Numbered from the stretch's first letter, positions 18,024-27,587 are shown. The stretch is 64,000 bases of DNA from Lacrimispora indolis DSM 755 (GCF_000526995.1 NZ_AZUI01000001.1:4816001-4880000), one strand, 5' to 3'. The notes: generated by a model from the letters alone, not told the origin. Numbers and translations are program-made.

Positions 18024-18989
18024 TTATGGCTGCCAGTCATCCTGCCCGGACAGGACGGCTTCTTTTGTGAACTTTTTAAGCTGGGATTCTGTCAGACGGC
18101 GGATCCAGTCCGGCCGTTCCTTCATTACGCCTCCAGGGCCAAAGCTGCCGTATTCGGCGTAAAAGGTATGGGTATGAGCAGCATCTTTGTTCCAATCATG
18201 CCAGCCTTCCTTGCAGATATGATCATCCATGTAGCAGTCTATCAGCACGGTTTTCCCATACTCCCTCCACGGGCGCCCCAGGTATGCGCTGTCCGGGGGG
18301 CAGTTGCTTTCAAAACGGCAGTTTGTCATGACATAACCGTATTCCTGGCCTTCTGGAGTGGACGCGGCTGTTACATAGCTGCTGATTTCCTTTCCCGTGT
18401 ATTTGGAGAAGAAGGTACAGCTTTCAAAATATGCCGTGGCACTGCCGAATATAAAGTCAATATCCCCCTCCACATAACAGTTTTTATAATAATGTCTGCC
18501 ATTGATCCGGGGAGCATGCTGCTTTGGACCGATAAATCCATTGGGTTCGATTTCCTTCGGAGGAAGGGGGCCTGTAAAAAGAGTATCCTGATTTCCAAGG
18601 AAACGGCAGTTTTCAAAAGACAACCGGTCTCCGTCTGCGTAAAGGGCTATGGCCTGCCCAACGTCGTCGCCCTTTCCGGCGCTGTTTTCAAAGGTGAGAT
18701 TCCTGGCGGTAAAATCATGGGTGTCGATCAGGCAGGAATAGGTCCGGAAGGTGCCCCGCTTCATCCCGTCTTCCATGGTCATGCGGGCATAAAGGCCGCA
18801 GGAGAGAATGGTGTCTTCTGCATCGTCCCCGATAAAGGTTACATTTGGAATCGTTACGGTAATCTGTTCTTCATAAAGTCCCTTGTGAATGTAGAGGATG
18901 TGTTCCCCGGTATGACCGGCTGGAAGGGAACGAAGCGCTTCTCCAATGCTGTTAAAATCTCCTGTGCCATCTTTTGAAATGTGAATCAT
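18024..18989 (-). CDS. Pectinesterase without signal peptide
   Basis: A 321-aa carbohydrate esterase family 8 enzyme that removes methyl groups from pectin. Right-handed beta-helix motifs are present: GQAIALYADGDRLSFENC, the catalytic GNQDTLFTG and GDIDFIFGSATAYFE (both active-site aspartates), and YLGRPWREYGKTV. There is no signal peptide (start MIHISKDGTGDF), so it is probably cytoplasmic and acts on imported methylated oligogalacturonides. The start lies behind AAAAGAGAGG. The divergent pckA gene suggests an independent promoter in the AT-rich gap. Confidence 0.93.
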   Translation of the reverse strand: MIHISKDGTGDFNSIGEALRSLPAGHTGEHILYIHKGLYEEQITVTIPNVTFIGDDAEDTILSCGLYARMTMEDGMKRGTFRTYSCLIDTHDFTARNLTFENSAGKGDDVGQAIALYADGDRLSFENCRFLGNQDTLFTGPLPPKEIEPNGFIGPKQHAPRINGRHYYKNCYVEGDIDFIFGSATAYFESCTFFSKYTGKEISSYVTAASTPEGQEYGYVMTNCRFESNCPPDSAYLGRPWREYGKTVLIDCYMDDHICKEGWHDWNKDAAHTHTFYAEYGSFGPGGVMKERPDWIRRLTESQLKKFTKEAVLSGQDDWQP

Positions 18990-19076
18990 AATTATCCTCT
19001 CTTTTGCTTATTGTATACATAATGTAAATTATATATTAAATATATACATTTTTTGGGATAATTGCAATAAAAATCA

Positions 19077-19105
19077 TTGACTTATTCTTAACGAAGTGAG
19101 ATAAT
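19077..19105 (+). promoter_or_regulatory. pckA promoter
   Basis: -35 TTGACT (19077-19082), 17-bp spacer, -10 GATAAT (19100-19105), 38 bases before the start codon. Confidence 0.75.
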
Positions 19106-19143
19106 AGAAACAAATTTGGATTTTATAAAAGGAGGATTATTCT

Positions 19144-20835
19144 ATGTCAACAAAAGCATATTATCCAATCAATGAAATTGGAAAAGGCAAACCAGGTTTT
19201 GCAACCACGCGTTCGATCATTGAAGCTCCGTTTTATGGAAACAATGTTATTAAAGTTAACACTCTTAGAGAGGCATATGACTTGGCAAAGAATTCACCGG
19301 GAACCGTAGTAACGGATATGCCGGTATACAGGGGAGAAGAGTTTGGTCTTGAGCGGGATGCCAAAGTTCTCTTATTTAACGATGGTGCAATTACCGGACG
19401 TTATGCAACCGCAAGGAGAATTGCAGGAGAGCCCGGCGTAAATTGCGGCGCTTTGGATAAGGTGGTTATGGATGCGGTTTATGAGACCCGTTGGAAAACA
19501 ATGTATCATGCAGAAGTTTATGCCGGACTTGACCCTGAATTCATGGTGAAAGTTCACCTTCTTATTCCGGAAGGCGAAGAAAATATTCTGTATAACTGGA
19601 TGCTGAACTTCCAGTATATGTCTGATGAATATGCAAAAATGTATAAAGCTTCCAAGCCAGTCGGTGATGGAAAAGAAACTGATATCTATATCTTCTCTGA
19701 TCCTCAGTGGAACGGCTCTGACCGTCCCGGTGTAGATCTGTCCTGTTTAAGCGATCCAAAATGTTTGTGCTATTTTAATACGGACCAGAACTGTGCGGCA
19801 ATCCTGGGTATGAGATACTTCGGAGAGCATAAAAAAGGCACCCTTACCATGGTTTGGGCTCTTGCAAACCGCAACGGATATGCTTCCTGTCACGGCGGAC
19901 AGAAAGAATATAACCTAACCGATGGTTCAAAATATGTTGCATCTGTATTTGGTTTATCCGGTTCAGGAAAATCCACCATTACCCATGCAAAGCATGGCGG
20001 AAAATATGATGTTACGGTTCTTCATGATGATGCATTCATTATCAATACTGACACCTGCTCATCTGTGGCAATAGAACCCACATACTTTGATAAAACACAG
20101 GATTATCCGACCGGCTGTGAAGATAATAAATATCTTTTAACTGCCCAGAACTGCTCCTGTACCATGGATGAAGACGGAAAGATCCAGCTGGTAACAGAAG
20201 ACATCAGAAACGGAAATGGACGTGCCATCAAGTCAAAACTGTGGTCTCCAAACCGTGTGGATAAGATCGATGCGCCGGTCAATGCTATTTTCTGGATCAT
20301 GAAGGATCCGACCATTCCACCTGTAGTCAAGCTGAAAGGTGCTTCCCTGGCCTCAGTTATGGGTGCGACTCTTGCGACCAAGAGATCATCAGCAGAGCGT
20401 CTTGCACCGGGAGCTGATCCAAATGCTCTGGTAGTTGTTCCATATGCAAACCCATTCAGAACCTATCCTTTGGTCAATGACTATGAAAAATTCAAAAAGC
20501 TGGTAGAAGAGAAGAACGTGGATTGTTACATTATTAATACTGGCGATTTCATGGGTAAGAAGGTTCAGCCAAAGGATACCTTGGGAATTCTGGAGGCCAT
20601 CGTGGACAAGACGGCCCAGTTTAAGCAGTGGGGACCGTTCTCTGATATCGAGATCTTTGAATGGGAAGGATTTGTTCCGGATCTTGACGATGCCGTTTAT
20701 GCGGAGCAGTTAAAAGCCCGTATGGAAGACAGGGTGAAATTCGTTGCAAATACTGCTACTGTTAAGGAAGGCTATGATAAACTTCCTGATGATGCTCTGG
20801 CAGCCCTTCAGAAAATTGTTGAAGAACTGAAATAA
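19144..20835 (+). CDS. pckA: Phosphoenolpyruvate carboxykinase (ATP-type)
   Basis: Interconverts oxaloacetate and PEP, with CO2 and a nucleotide. The 563-aa product carries the PEPCK kinase-1a P-loop GLSGSGKST (residues about 272-280) and the metal-binding LHDDAFII (kinase-2). It also has the MGATLATKRSSAERL segment and a late NTGDFMGKKV motif. It is a divergent ATP-type enzyme, somewhat longer than the E. coli protein (540 aa). In fermentative clostridia it often runs in the carboxylating direction. AAAGGAGG precedes the start; a terminator follows. Confidence 0.92.
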   Translation: MSTKAYYPINEIGKGKPGFATTRSIIEAPFYGNNVIKVNTLREAYDLAKNSPGTVVTDMPVYRGEEFGLERDAKVLLFNDGAITGRYATARRIAGEPGVNCGALDKVVMDAVYETRWKTMYHAEVYAGLDPEFMVKVHLLIPEGEENILYNWMLNFQYMSDEYAKMYKASKPVGDGKETDIYIFSDPQWNGSDRPGVDLSCLSDPKCLCYFNTDQNCAAILGMRYFGEHKKGTLTMVWALANRNGYASCHGGQKEYNLTDGSKYVASVFGLSGSGKSTITHAKHGGKYDVTVLHDDAFIINTDTCSSVAIEPTYFDKTQDYPTGCEDNKYLLTAQNCSCTMDEDGKIQLVTEDIRNGNGRAIKSKLWSPNRVDKIDAPVNAIFWIMKDPTIPPVVKLKGASLASVMGATLATKRSSAERLAPGADPNALVVVPYANPFRTYPLVNDYEKFKKLVEEKNVDCYIINTGDFMGKKVQPKDTLGILEAIVDKTAQFKQWGPFSDIEIFEWEGFVPDLDDAVYAEQLKARMEDRVKFVANTATVKEGYDKLPDDALAALQKIVEELK

Positions 20836-20843
20836 AATTTCAT

Positions 20844-20883
20844 AGAGACGAAAAAGGGATCTCCTTTTTCGTCTCTGTTTTTT
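20844..20883 (+). terminator. pckA terminator
   Basis: A roughly 15-bp stem (AGAGACGAAAAAGGGA at 20844 with its complement ending at 20876) followed by GTTTTTTG. Confidence 0.92.
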
Positions 20884-20954
20884 GCGAATGCCGCGTCAAC
20901 TAAGAAAAGCTTGCAAAGCCTGTTTTCCTTAGTTTCACTGACACAGGAGGAACC

Positions 20955-21599
20955 ATGAATAAAGATTATTTTTTGTTTGATTTGGACGGAACGCTTACAG
21001 ATCCAAAGGAAGGGATAACAAAGTCCGTCCAATATGCTCTCCGTCATTTTGGAATTGAGACGGAGAACTTAGATGAGCTTTGCTGCTTTATCGGACCGCC
21101 ATTAAAGGACAGCTTTATGGAATATTACGGCTTTAGCGAGGAACAGGCAGGAAAGGCCATCGACGTTTACCGGGAGTATTTCTCAGGAAAAGGGCTGTAT
21201 GAAAATAAGGCGTATGAGGGTGTTGCAGAAGTTTTGCAGTCCTTTCTTAATGCGGGGAAAAAGCTTTATGTGGCCTCCTCAAAGCCTGAGGTGTTTGTCA
21301 GGATGATCCTGAAGCATTTTGAACTGGATTCCTATTTTACGTTTATGGGCGGTGCCGATATGGGAGAAACCAGGGTGAAAAAAGCCGATGTGATCCGCTA
21401 CGTTTTAGAAGAATGCGGAATCAGGGACCTGGACAAAACGGTGATGATCGGAGACAGAAAGCATGATGTTCTGGGGGCAAAAGAAATCGGAATTGCCTCT
21501 GTAGGGGTGCTGTACGGTTATGGAAGCGAGCAGGAGCTTAAAGCGGCCGGAGCAGATGTTCTGGCTGAAACAATTTTTGATTTGCAGAATCTTTTATAG
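20955..21599 (+). CDS. HAD-family phosphatase (phosphoglycolate phosphatase-like)
   Basis: A 214-aa haloacid-dehalogenase hydrolase. It has motif I DLDGTLTD (nucleophile aspartate at about residue 9), a helical cap domain (about 15-80), motif II VASSK, motif III around KKADVI, and motif IV MIGDRKHDVLGA. Gph/PpaX-type enzymes clean up phosphoglycolate or pyrophosphate; the true substrate is unknown. ACAGGAGG precedes the start. Confidence 0.9.
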   Translation: MNKDYFLFDLDGTLTDPKEGITKSVQYALRHFGIETENLDELCCFIGPPLKDSFMEYYGFSEEQAGKAIDVYREYFSGKGLYENKAYEGVAEVLQSFLNAGKKLYVASSKPEVFVRMILKHFELDSYFTFMGGADMGETRVKKADVIRYVLEECGIRDLDKTVMIGDRKHDVLGAKEIGIASVGVLYGYGSEQELKAAGADVLAETIFDLQNLL

Positions 21600-21680
21600 T
21601 GTGCTATACTGAGTCTCTAACGCCGGAACAGGATAGCATAAAAGCCGGATACATTTCGATGATCAGGAGGAATACAAGAG

Positions 21681-21944
21681 ATGAAAAAGGTGGAGATCGG
21701 ATTCTGGGGAATTGAATCCATCCTGGAGTTTGTCTCAATTGCGGGAGCGTGTAAAGAGAAGATGAATCTGGCCTGCGGAGACAGCATAGTAAATGCAAAA
21801 TCACTGCTGTCTGTACTGTCTTTGGCCACTACGGAAGGGTTGGAATTGGTCATTCATGAAGAATCCTGTGATTCTCTTTTAGGACTCCTGGAACTGTATG
21901 TTGAGCATGGAAGACTGCTTGGCAGCAAACATATTGCTGTCTGA
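21681..21944 (+). CDS. HPr/Crh-like protein lacking the phospho-histidine
   Basis: An 87-aa protein that aligns end to end with HPr. The region around the regulatory serine is well kept (DSIVNAKSLLSVLSL; Ser41 corresponds to HPr Ser46). At the active site, however, HPr's GLHARPA is replaced by GIESILE, so the PEP-dependent histidine is absent (Glu12 stands in its place). By analogy with Bacillus Crh, it could be a purely regulatory target of HPr kinase. The gene has an AGGAGG site and follows the HAD phosphatase. Function is inferred from alignment by eye. Confidence 0.7.
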   Translation: MKKVEIGFWGIESILEFVSIAGACKEKMNLACGDSIVNAKSLLSVLSLATTEGLELVIHEESCDSLLGLLELYVEHGRLLGSKHIAV

Positions 21945-21982
21945 TCCGATTCGTGAAACTTAAAACTGTCAGGAAAAGGAAC

Positions 21983-22011
21983 TTGAAAAACAGATTGAAG
22001 TAGTGTATACT
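21983..22011 (+). promoter_or_regulatory. Promoter of the 6S RNA gene
   Basis: -35 TTGAAA (21983-21988), 17-bp spacer, -10 TATACT (22006-22011). Transcription would start near 22018. Confidence 0.8.
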
Positions 22012-22018
22012 AAGACCA

Positions 22019-22215
22019 TAGAAATCATAGGAATGTAATTCCTGAAATGTGCGACACTCTTACCTTTTTTGAACCTACATTATGACTCATGGGATTCCGA
22101 TATTTTCAGGTGGATGTCAGGCCTCCGTTTGCAGTGGAAGGCAGAAACCTGAGTGAGGTTGCCCACCTAGCAAGGCTAGGCGTCAATAAGTAAGAACCGG
22201 CATTTTGGGGTTACA
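22019..22215 (+). ncRNA. ssrS: Probable 6S RNA
   Basis: 6S RNA mimics an open promoter and sequesters sigma-A RNA polymerase. About 200 bases lie between a consensus promoter and a terminator with no ORF. The ends form a long closing stem (GTAATTCC from 22035 with GGGGTTAC ending 22214, including G-U pairs). The interior has the clostridial-type TTTTGAACCTAC segment and a CCTAGC/GCTAGG hairpin near 22170. A covariance search (RF00013) would settle it. Confidence 0.65.
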
Positions 22216-22221
22216 AAAGAA

Positions 22222-22249
22222 AAAAGCAGCGAGAAATCGCTGCTTTAAC
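22222..22249 (+). terminator. 6S RNA terminator
   Basis: AAAGCAGCGA-GAAA-TCGCTGCTTT stem-loop followed by AACTTT, directly after the closing stem of the RNA. Confidence 0.85.
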
Positions 22250-22316
22250 TTTATGGTAAAGTATGGTAAAGTATAGAATAGACAACAGTCAATCTAAATA
22301 ACTTAGGAGAATTTCA

Positions 22317-23549
22317 ATGAAAGAAACAAAATTTCGGAACTATATATGCTGGGGGATCACAGCCCTTTCCGTTATTGCCCTGAGCATTGTTTTTGCCTTC
22401 TTCCTTTCCAGATTCCAGGCAGTGAAAGGAACTGCAAAATTAGTTGTGGGGATTCTTATGCCGGTCATTTACGGAGCTGTACTTGCATATCTTTTACTGC
22501 CGGTATATAACAAGTCCAGAGATCTTACAAGGCGCCTGCTTTCCTCCATGTGGAAAAATGAAAGAGGGTCCAGGTCAATATCCAGTGCCATGGGTACTTT
22601 GGTCAGCCTCATTTTTCTGTTTGTGATCGTAGTCGGACTCTTCTGGATGATCATCCCTGAGATTTATACCAGCGTTATGGGACTTCAGGAGACATTAGGC
22701 GAAAATATCAACGATCTGGCTTTGTGGCTTCAAAAAATGTTTGAGGATAATCCGGCTGTGGAGCGGGCGGTCATTCCCATATATGACCGGCTGACAAGCC
22801 AGCTGCAAGGCTGGATGACCTCTGATCTGGTTCCCAACATGTCCATGCTCATCGGCAGCCTTTCCAGCGGACTGTTAAGCGTGGTGCTGGTTCTTAAGAA
22901 CATCCTGATCGGCGTCATTGTAATGGTTTATCTCCTAAACATAAAGGGAACCCTTTCTGCCCAGGGAAAGAAAATCATTTACAGCATACTTCCCGTTAAA
23001 ACGGCTAACCAGGCGATCAATGAGATTCGCTTTGTTCACCGGGTATTCGGCGGATTCATAACAGGCAAGATTTTAGATTCCCTGATAATCGGAATCATGT
23101 GCTTTGTTCTTTTAAACGCCATGAAAATGCCTTATGCACTGTTAGTGAGCGTGATTGTGGGGGTGACCAACGTAATTCCGTTTTTCGGACCGTTTATCGG
23201 AGCCATACCAAGCGCGTTCCTGATCCTTTTGGTCAGCCCGCTCAAATGTTTGTATTTCCTGATATTTATCCTTTTGCTCCAGCAGTTTGACGGAAATATC
23301 CTGGGGCCGAAAATATTGGGACAATCCACAGGGCTTCCCAGCTTCTGGGTGCTGTTCTCCATCCTGCTTTTTGGAGGGCTCTTTGGCTTTGTGGGAATGA
23401 TCATAGCCGTTCCCACCTTTGCGGTGTTTTACAGCGCGGTGTCAAGGCTGGTGAACCGTTCCCTGACGAAAAAGAACCTTTCCCTTAAAACGACAGATTA
23501 TTTTGACCTAGAACGGATCGATGAAGATAAAAAAACATATATGAGATAA
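22317..23549 (+). CDS. AI-2E family transporter
   Basis: A 410-aa multi-pass membrane protein of the AI-2E/YdiK/PerM family. Hydrophobic helices occur at about residues 8-30, 42-65, 90-120, 190-215, 240-290 and 300-370, with the family's conserved GVTNVIPFFGPFIG and late FGGLFGFVGMIIAVP motifs. Members are proposed exporters of AI-2 or Na+/H+ antiporters; the substrate cannot be read from sequence. The gene follows the 6S terminator and lies nine bases before the SpoIID-like gene, suggesting co-transcription. Confidence 0.88.
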   Translation: MKETKFRNYICWGITALSVIALSIVFAFFLSRFQAVKGTAKLVVGILMPVIYGAVLAYLLLPVYNKSRDLTRRLLSSMWKNERGSRSISSAMGTLVSLIFLFVIVVGLFWMIIPEIYTSVMGLQETLGENINDLALWLQKMFEDNPAVERAVIPIYDRLTSQLQGWMTSDLVPNMSMLIGSLSSGLLSVVLVLKNILIGVIVMVYLLNIKGTLSAQGKKIIYSILPVKTANQAINEIRFVHRVFGGFITGKILDSLIIGIMCFVLLNAMKMPYALLVSVIVGVTNVIPFFGPFIGAIPSAFLILLVSPLKCLYFLIFILLLQQFDGNILGPKILGQSTGLPSFWVLFSILLFGGLFGFVGMIIAVPTFAVFYSAVSRLVNRSLTKKNLSLKTTDYFDLERIDEDKKTYMR

Positions 23550-23558
23550 GAGGAGCAC

Positions 23559-25835
23559 ATGAATAAAAAGAAATTTATCGGATTTGTTGCCGGTATTCCT
23601 CTTTTGGTTTTGATTCTCATTATAATTATTCTGGTAAATGAACCGGAACCGGAGGGAATATCAAGAGGGGCCGCATATAAGTCGGCTGCTCTCCTTCTTA
23701 CAGATAGAGAAAGCTGTGAAAAAATGCTGACGGATCAGAAGCAGGGGTATTTTCCGGAAAAGGAACAGAATAACTGGTATGTGAAATACATGAATTACCT
23801 GTATGCAGAAGGCTATCTTGATCCTGATGAAATACCGGCCAAAAGAGACACTGCAGAAGGCTTTCTGACCTATAAAGAGGCGGAAAGCCTGGCGGAAGCT
23901 TTGGTTCCGGGTTCAGGAAAGAAAATTCATGAGAGCGGCAAAAAGCAGAACAAAAGGATCCCGGCAGATGAATGGTGGTATTTTTATGATGAGTTGAGAG
24001 AATCCCTTGATAAGGAAGGAAAGATCAAGGTTCTTGATGTATTCCTTTATGGCACTCCCACCAACGTAAAAACCGCATCAGCCTGGACCGCCTATACCAG
24101 CGGGGGAAATTTCCAATTTGAGGGCATCAGCCTGGATTCTTACATAGACTGGGAGTTAAAGCTTCTGGTAAGAAACGGTGAGATCATTGCATTAAAAGAA
24201 GCAGTGACAGATTCCATAACCTATAAAAACGTCTGGCTGACCACAGGTGAGGGAGGAACCTTCCGCGTATACTTAGGGGCGGTGGAACGCACCTTTCCCC
24301 TTGAGGCTTCTTTGGGACAGCCCGAGGAATTTGCCAATAACATTGCGGACATCAGTTTGAAAAGAGGGAGCCTTCAAAAGGTTACCATGAAGAAAAAGAA
24401 GATATCCGGGAAGGTCCTGGCTGTAAAGGACGATTCCATTGAAGTTGAAGGGTATGGCAGTTTAAAGCTGGATAAGGATTTTAAAGTATACCGGCTCTAT
24501 GGACAGTTTGAAGAGCGGAGCATTTCCGATGTTCTGGTAGGATATGACATACAGGATTTTGTTGTGGCTCATGGAAGGATATGCGCTGCTTTACTGGTAA
24601 GGGAATTTGATGCAAAGAGCATACGGGTTCTTTTGATGAGCACCAACTTCCAGTCCATTTTTCATTCGTCCATAACCCTGTCTGCTGAAAGCGGTCTGTC
24701 ATTGTCCTATGGGGAAGAGGAAGTAAATGTGCCTCCAAAGGCAGAAGTGATCATTGATACGGCAGACGAGCGGCTGAAGGACGGGCGGATCGTAGCTGCG
24801 CCTCTGGAAAAAGGAGATACCATATCCGTCAATTCCATCCAAAGATCCTATGGTACACCAACCTATGACGGTACCATTGAGATACGAAAGGAAGGGGAGG
24901 GACTGATTTTGATCAATGATCTGTATTTAGAGGATTATCTGACCAGGGTCGTGCCCAGCGAAATGCCTGACAGCTACGAAAAGGAAGCCTTAAAGGCCCA
25001 GGCTGTCTGCGCCAGGACTTACGCCTTCCGCCAGATCCAGAGCAACACCTACAGCAAATACGGTGCCCATGTGGATGACAGCACCAGATTCCAGGTTTAC
25101 AACAATCTTCCTGCCGCGTCGAAAACAGAGGAGGCGGTGCGGGAGACCTATGGAAAGCTGTTGTTTTACGATAACAGTCCGATTGAGGCCTTTTATTTTT
25201 CAACCTCCTGCGGACACACCACTGACGGAAGCGTATGGGGAGGCGACCCGGCCCAGTTCCCCTATTTAGATGGCAGCCTTCTTCAGGACAGCAGAGGTGT
25301 TTTAAACCTGTCCACAAACTCTGATTTTGAAGAATTTATAAAGAAAAAAGACTATCCGGCCTATGACTCGTCGTTCCCTATGTACCGGTGGGAAACCACT
25401 GTCACCAACAGGCAGCTGGAGGAAGAGATCACCGAGGTGGGCTCTATCCTAAACATTACGGTAACGGAACGGGGAGTGGGCGGAATTGTAAAAAAACTGA
25501 GGGTCGAAGGATCTGACGGCGTTATGACCATTAATGGAGAAGGACAGGTGAGGGCAAAGCTTGGAAACAAATATATGATAATCACCAAACTGGATGGCAC
25601 GCTTATGAAGAACTTTGACTCTCTCCCAAGCGCCTACATTGCAATAGAAAACCAGGGTGTTGATGACAATAATATTACCACTTTCCATATTTATGGAGGA
25701 GGCTTTGGCCACGGAGTCGGCATGAGTCAGAATGGTGCTCAGGCCATGGCAAAGGAAGGAAAGAATTTTGAAGATATTCTGAAATTCTACTACCACGATA
25801 CAGAAGTACGGGAAGCGGAGCAGAGAAAGGAATGA
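23559..25835 (+). CDS. SpoIID/LytB domain protein, membrane-anchored
   Basis: A 758-aa exported protein with an N-terminal signal-anchor (residues 7-27). A long unrecognised middle region (about 30-430) includes beta-rich segments. The SpoIID/LytB domain follows at about 440-745: LYLEDYLTRVVPSEMP, ALKAQAVCARTYAF, the cysteine-containing STSCGHTTDGSVWGG, and GGGFGHGVGMSQNGAQAMA. SpoIID is a lytic transglycosylase that trims stem-peptide-free glycan during engulfment. This protein is about twice SpoIID's length, so it is a relative rather than the canonical spoIID. It is probably co-transcribed with the AI-2E gene upstream. Confidence 0.87.
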   Translation: MNKKKFIGFVAGIPLLVLILIIIILVNEPEPEGISRGAAYKSAALLLTDRESCEKMLTDQKQGYFPEKEQNNWYVKYMNYLYAEGYLDPDEIPAKRDTAEGFLTYKEAESLAEALVPGSGKKIHESGKKQNKRIPADEWWYFYDELRESLDKEGKIKVLDVFLYGTPTNVKTASAWTAYTSGGNFQFEGISLDSYIDWELKLLVRNGEIIALKEAVTDSITYKNVWLTTGEGGTFRVYLGAVERTFPLEASLGQPEEFANNIADISLKRGSLQKVTMKKKKISGKVLAVKDDSIEVEGYGSLKLDKDFKVYRLYGQFEERSISDVLVGYDIQDFVVAHGRICAALLVREFDAKSIRVLLMSTNFQSIFHSSITLSAESGLSLSYGEEEVNVPPKAEVIIDTADERLKDGRIVAAPLEKGDTISVNSIQRSYGTPTYDGTIEIRKEGEGLILINDLYLEDYLTRVVPSEMPDSYEKEALKAQAVCARTYAFRQIQSNTYSKYGAHVDDSTRFQVYNNLPAASKTEEAVRETYGKLLFYDNSPIEAFYFSTSCGHTTDGSVWGGDPAQFPYLDGSLLQDSRGVLNLSTNSDFEEFIKKKDYPAYDSSFPMYRWETTVTNRQLEEEITEVGSILNITVTERGVGGIVKKLRVEGSDGVMTINGEGQVRAKLGNKYMIITKLDGTLMKNFDSLPSAYIAIENQGVDDNNITTFHIYGGGFGHGVGMSQNGAQAMAKEGKNFEDILKFYYHDTEVREAEQRKE

Positions 25836-25883
25836 GAATGACATTTCCAGCGTAGGATGATAGAAAAAACGAAGGAATGTCAT

Positions 25884-27587
25884 ATGCAGGATCAGAAACT
25901 GGAAAACCTGTTAAACCTCGCCCTCAGCGCAACTCCCGAAGAGCGGGAAAAATCAGGCAATTTAAACGTAGGATACAATCCTGGGGAACAATCATGGGAT
26001 GTGATTGTAAAGTATTCCGGAGACATAAGCGGTCTTGCCCAGGCAGGAATCCGGGTGGAACCCATGGTGAATGAATACGCCATTCTTACGGTTCCGGAAT
26101 CCCTTATTGACAGGTTAAGTGAATTGCCGCAAATCGAATATGTAGAGAAACCAAAGAGGCTGTTTTTTGCAATCAATCAGGCAAAGGCGGCCTCTTGTGT
26201 CAATCTGGTCCAGCAAGGAAGCAGTATTCTGACAGGAAGAGACGTTTTGGTAGCTGTCATTGATTCGGGTATTGATTATTATCACGATGATTTCCGGAAT
26301 AATGACGGGACCACCAGGATCGTAAGGCTTTGGGATCAGACCCTGGACCAGGTGTTTACGGCAGAAGAAATCAACGCGGCTCTGGCTACCGGAAGCAGGG
26401 CAGAGGCAAGGAGGCTGGTTCCCTCCGTGGATATCACAGGTCATGGCACAGCCGTGGCATCCATAGCAGCAGGAAACGGAAGAGAAAACAGGGGGCAGTA
26501 CCGGGGAGTTGCTTTCGAAAGTCCTCTGTTAGTGGTTAAGCTTGGAGTTCCCCAGGAAAGCGGCTTTCCCAGAACCACGGAGCTTATGCGGGCAGTTAAT
26601 TTTGCGGTGAGGGAAGCCGTGGATATGCAGATACCTCTGGTCATTAACTTAAGCTTTGGAAATACATACGGTTCTCATGACGGAACCAGTCTTTTAGAAA
26701 CCTTTCTCGATGATATATCCAACTACGGAAAAACTGCTATCGTGGTGGGAACAGGCAACGAAGGGGTGAGCGGCGGCCATATTTCAGGAGTCCTGACAAT
26801 GTCAAATCCTCAGGATATCGAACTGAGCGTGGGAGGGTACCAGCAGAGCTTCAGCGTGCAGCTATGGAAATCTTATGCGGATTTGTTTGATATCAGCATT
26901 ATAACCCCTTCCGGAGAAGTGATCGGACCCATCAGCAGCAGACTGGGACCTCAGACTATAAACTACAGAAATACCAGAATCTTGCTGTACTATGGAAAAC
27001 CAGGTCCTTACAGTGTGGCCCAGGAAATCTATCTGGATTTCCTTCCCATTGATACCTATATAGAAAGCGGGATCTGGGGGTTCCGCCTGACTCCCAGGCA
27101 GATCGTGGAAGGGAAATACGATCTCTGGCTTCCATCTGCGGGAGTGCTGAACCAGTCCACCCGGTTTTTAAGAGCAACACCTGAAACCACCTTGACCATT
27201 CCGTCTACGGCTACCAAAGTTATTTCCGTGGGAGCATATGACGATACCTATCAGTCCTATGCGGACTTTTCCGGCAGAGGATTTACAAGGAGGACCAACC
27301 TGGTAAAACCGGATCTGGCTGCTCCCGGTGTGGGAATCATCGCTGCAAGGACCGGAGGCGGTTATGAATCAGTGACAGGCACTTCCTTTGCAACCCCCTT
27401 TGTCACCGGCAGTTCCGCCCTTTTGATGCAGTGGGGAATTGTGGATGGGAGAGATCCGTTCCTGTTCGGGGAAAAGATAAAAGCTTATTTAATCCGCGGG
27501 GCCAGGCCCCTTCCGGGAATCACATCATACCCTAATCCTGAGGTTGGATACGGAGCATTATGTGTGAGCGACAGCCTTCCCGTATGA
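25884..27587 (+). CDS. S8 subtilisin-like protease (Csp/bacillopeptidase type)
   Basis: A 567-aa serine protease. An N-terminal prodomain-like region (about 1-95) precedes the S8 domain. The triad is intact: Asp in VAVIDSGIDY, His in ITGHGTAVASIAAG and Ser in VTGTSFATPFV. A roughly 150-residue jelly-roll-like insert separates the Asn region (VVGTGNEG) from the serine, as in clostridial CspB proteases. Csp proteases activate the cortex hydrolase SleC at germination. There is no signal peptide, consistent with that group. The ATG at 25884 has GAAGGA upstream. The role is inferred from family resemblance. Confidence 0.88.
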   Translation: MQDQKLENLLNLALSATPEEREKSGNLNVGYNPGEQSWDVIVKYSGDISGLAQAGIRVEPMVNEYAILTVPESLIDRLSELPQIEYVEKPKRLFFAINQAKAASCVNLVQQGSSILTGRDVLVAVIDSGIDYYHDDFRNNDGTTRIVRLWDQTLDQVFTAEEINAALATGSRAEARRLVPSVDITGHGTAVASIAAGNGRENRGQYRGVAFESPLLVVKLGVPQESGFPRTTELMRAVNFAVREAVDMQIPLVINLSFGNTYGSHDGTSLLETFLDDISNYGKTAIVVGTGNEGVSGGHISGVLTMSNPQDIELSVGGYQQSFSVQLWKSYADLFDISIITPSGEVIGPISSRLGPQTINYRNTRILLYYGKPGPYSVAQEIYLDFLPIDTYIESGIWGFRLTPRQIVEGKYDLWLPSAGVLNQSTRFLRATPETTLTIPSTATKVISVGAYDDTYQSYADFSGRGFTRRTNLVKPDLAAPGVGIIAARTGGGYESVTGTSFATPFVTGSSALLMQWGIVDGRDPFLFGEKIKAYLIRGARPLPGITSYPNPEVGYGALCVSDSLPV

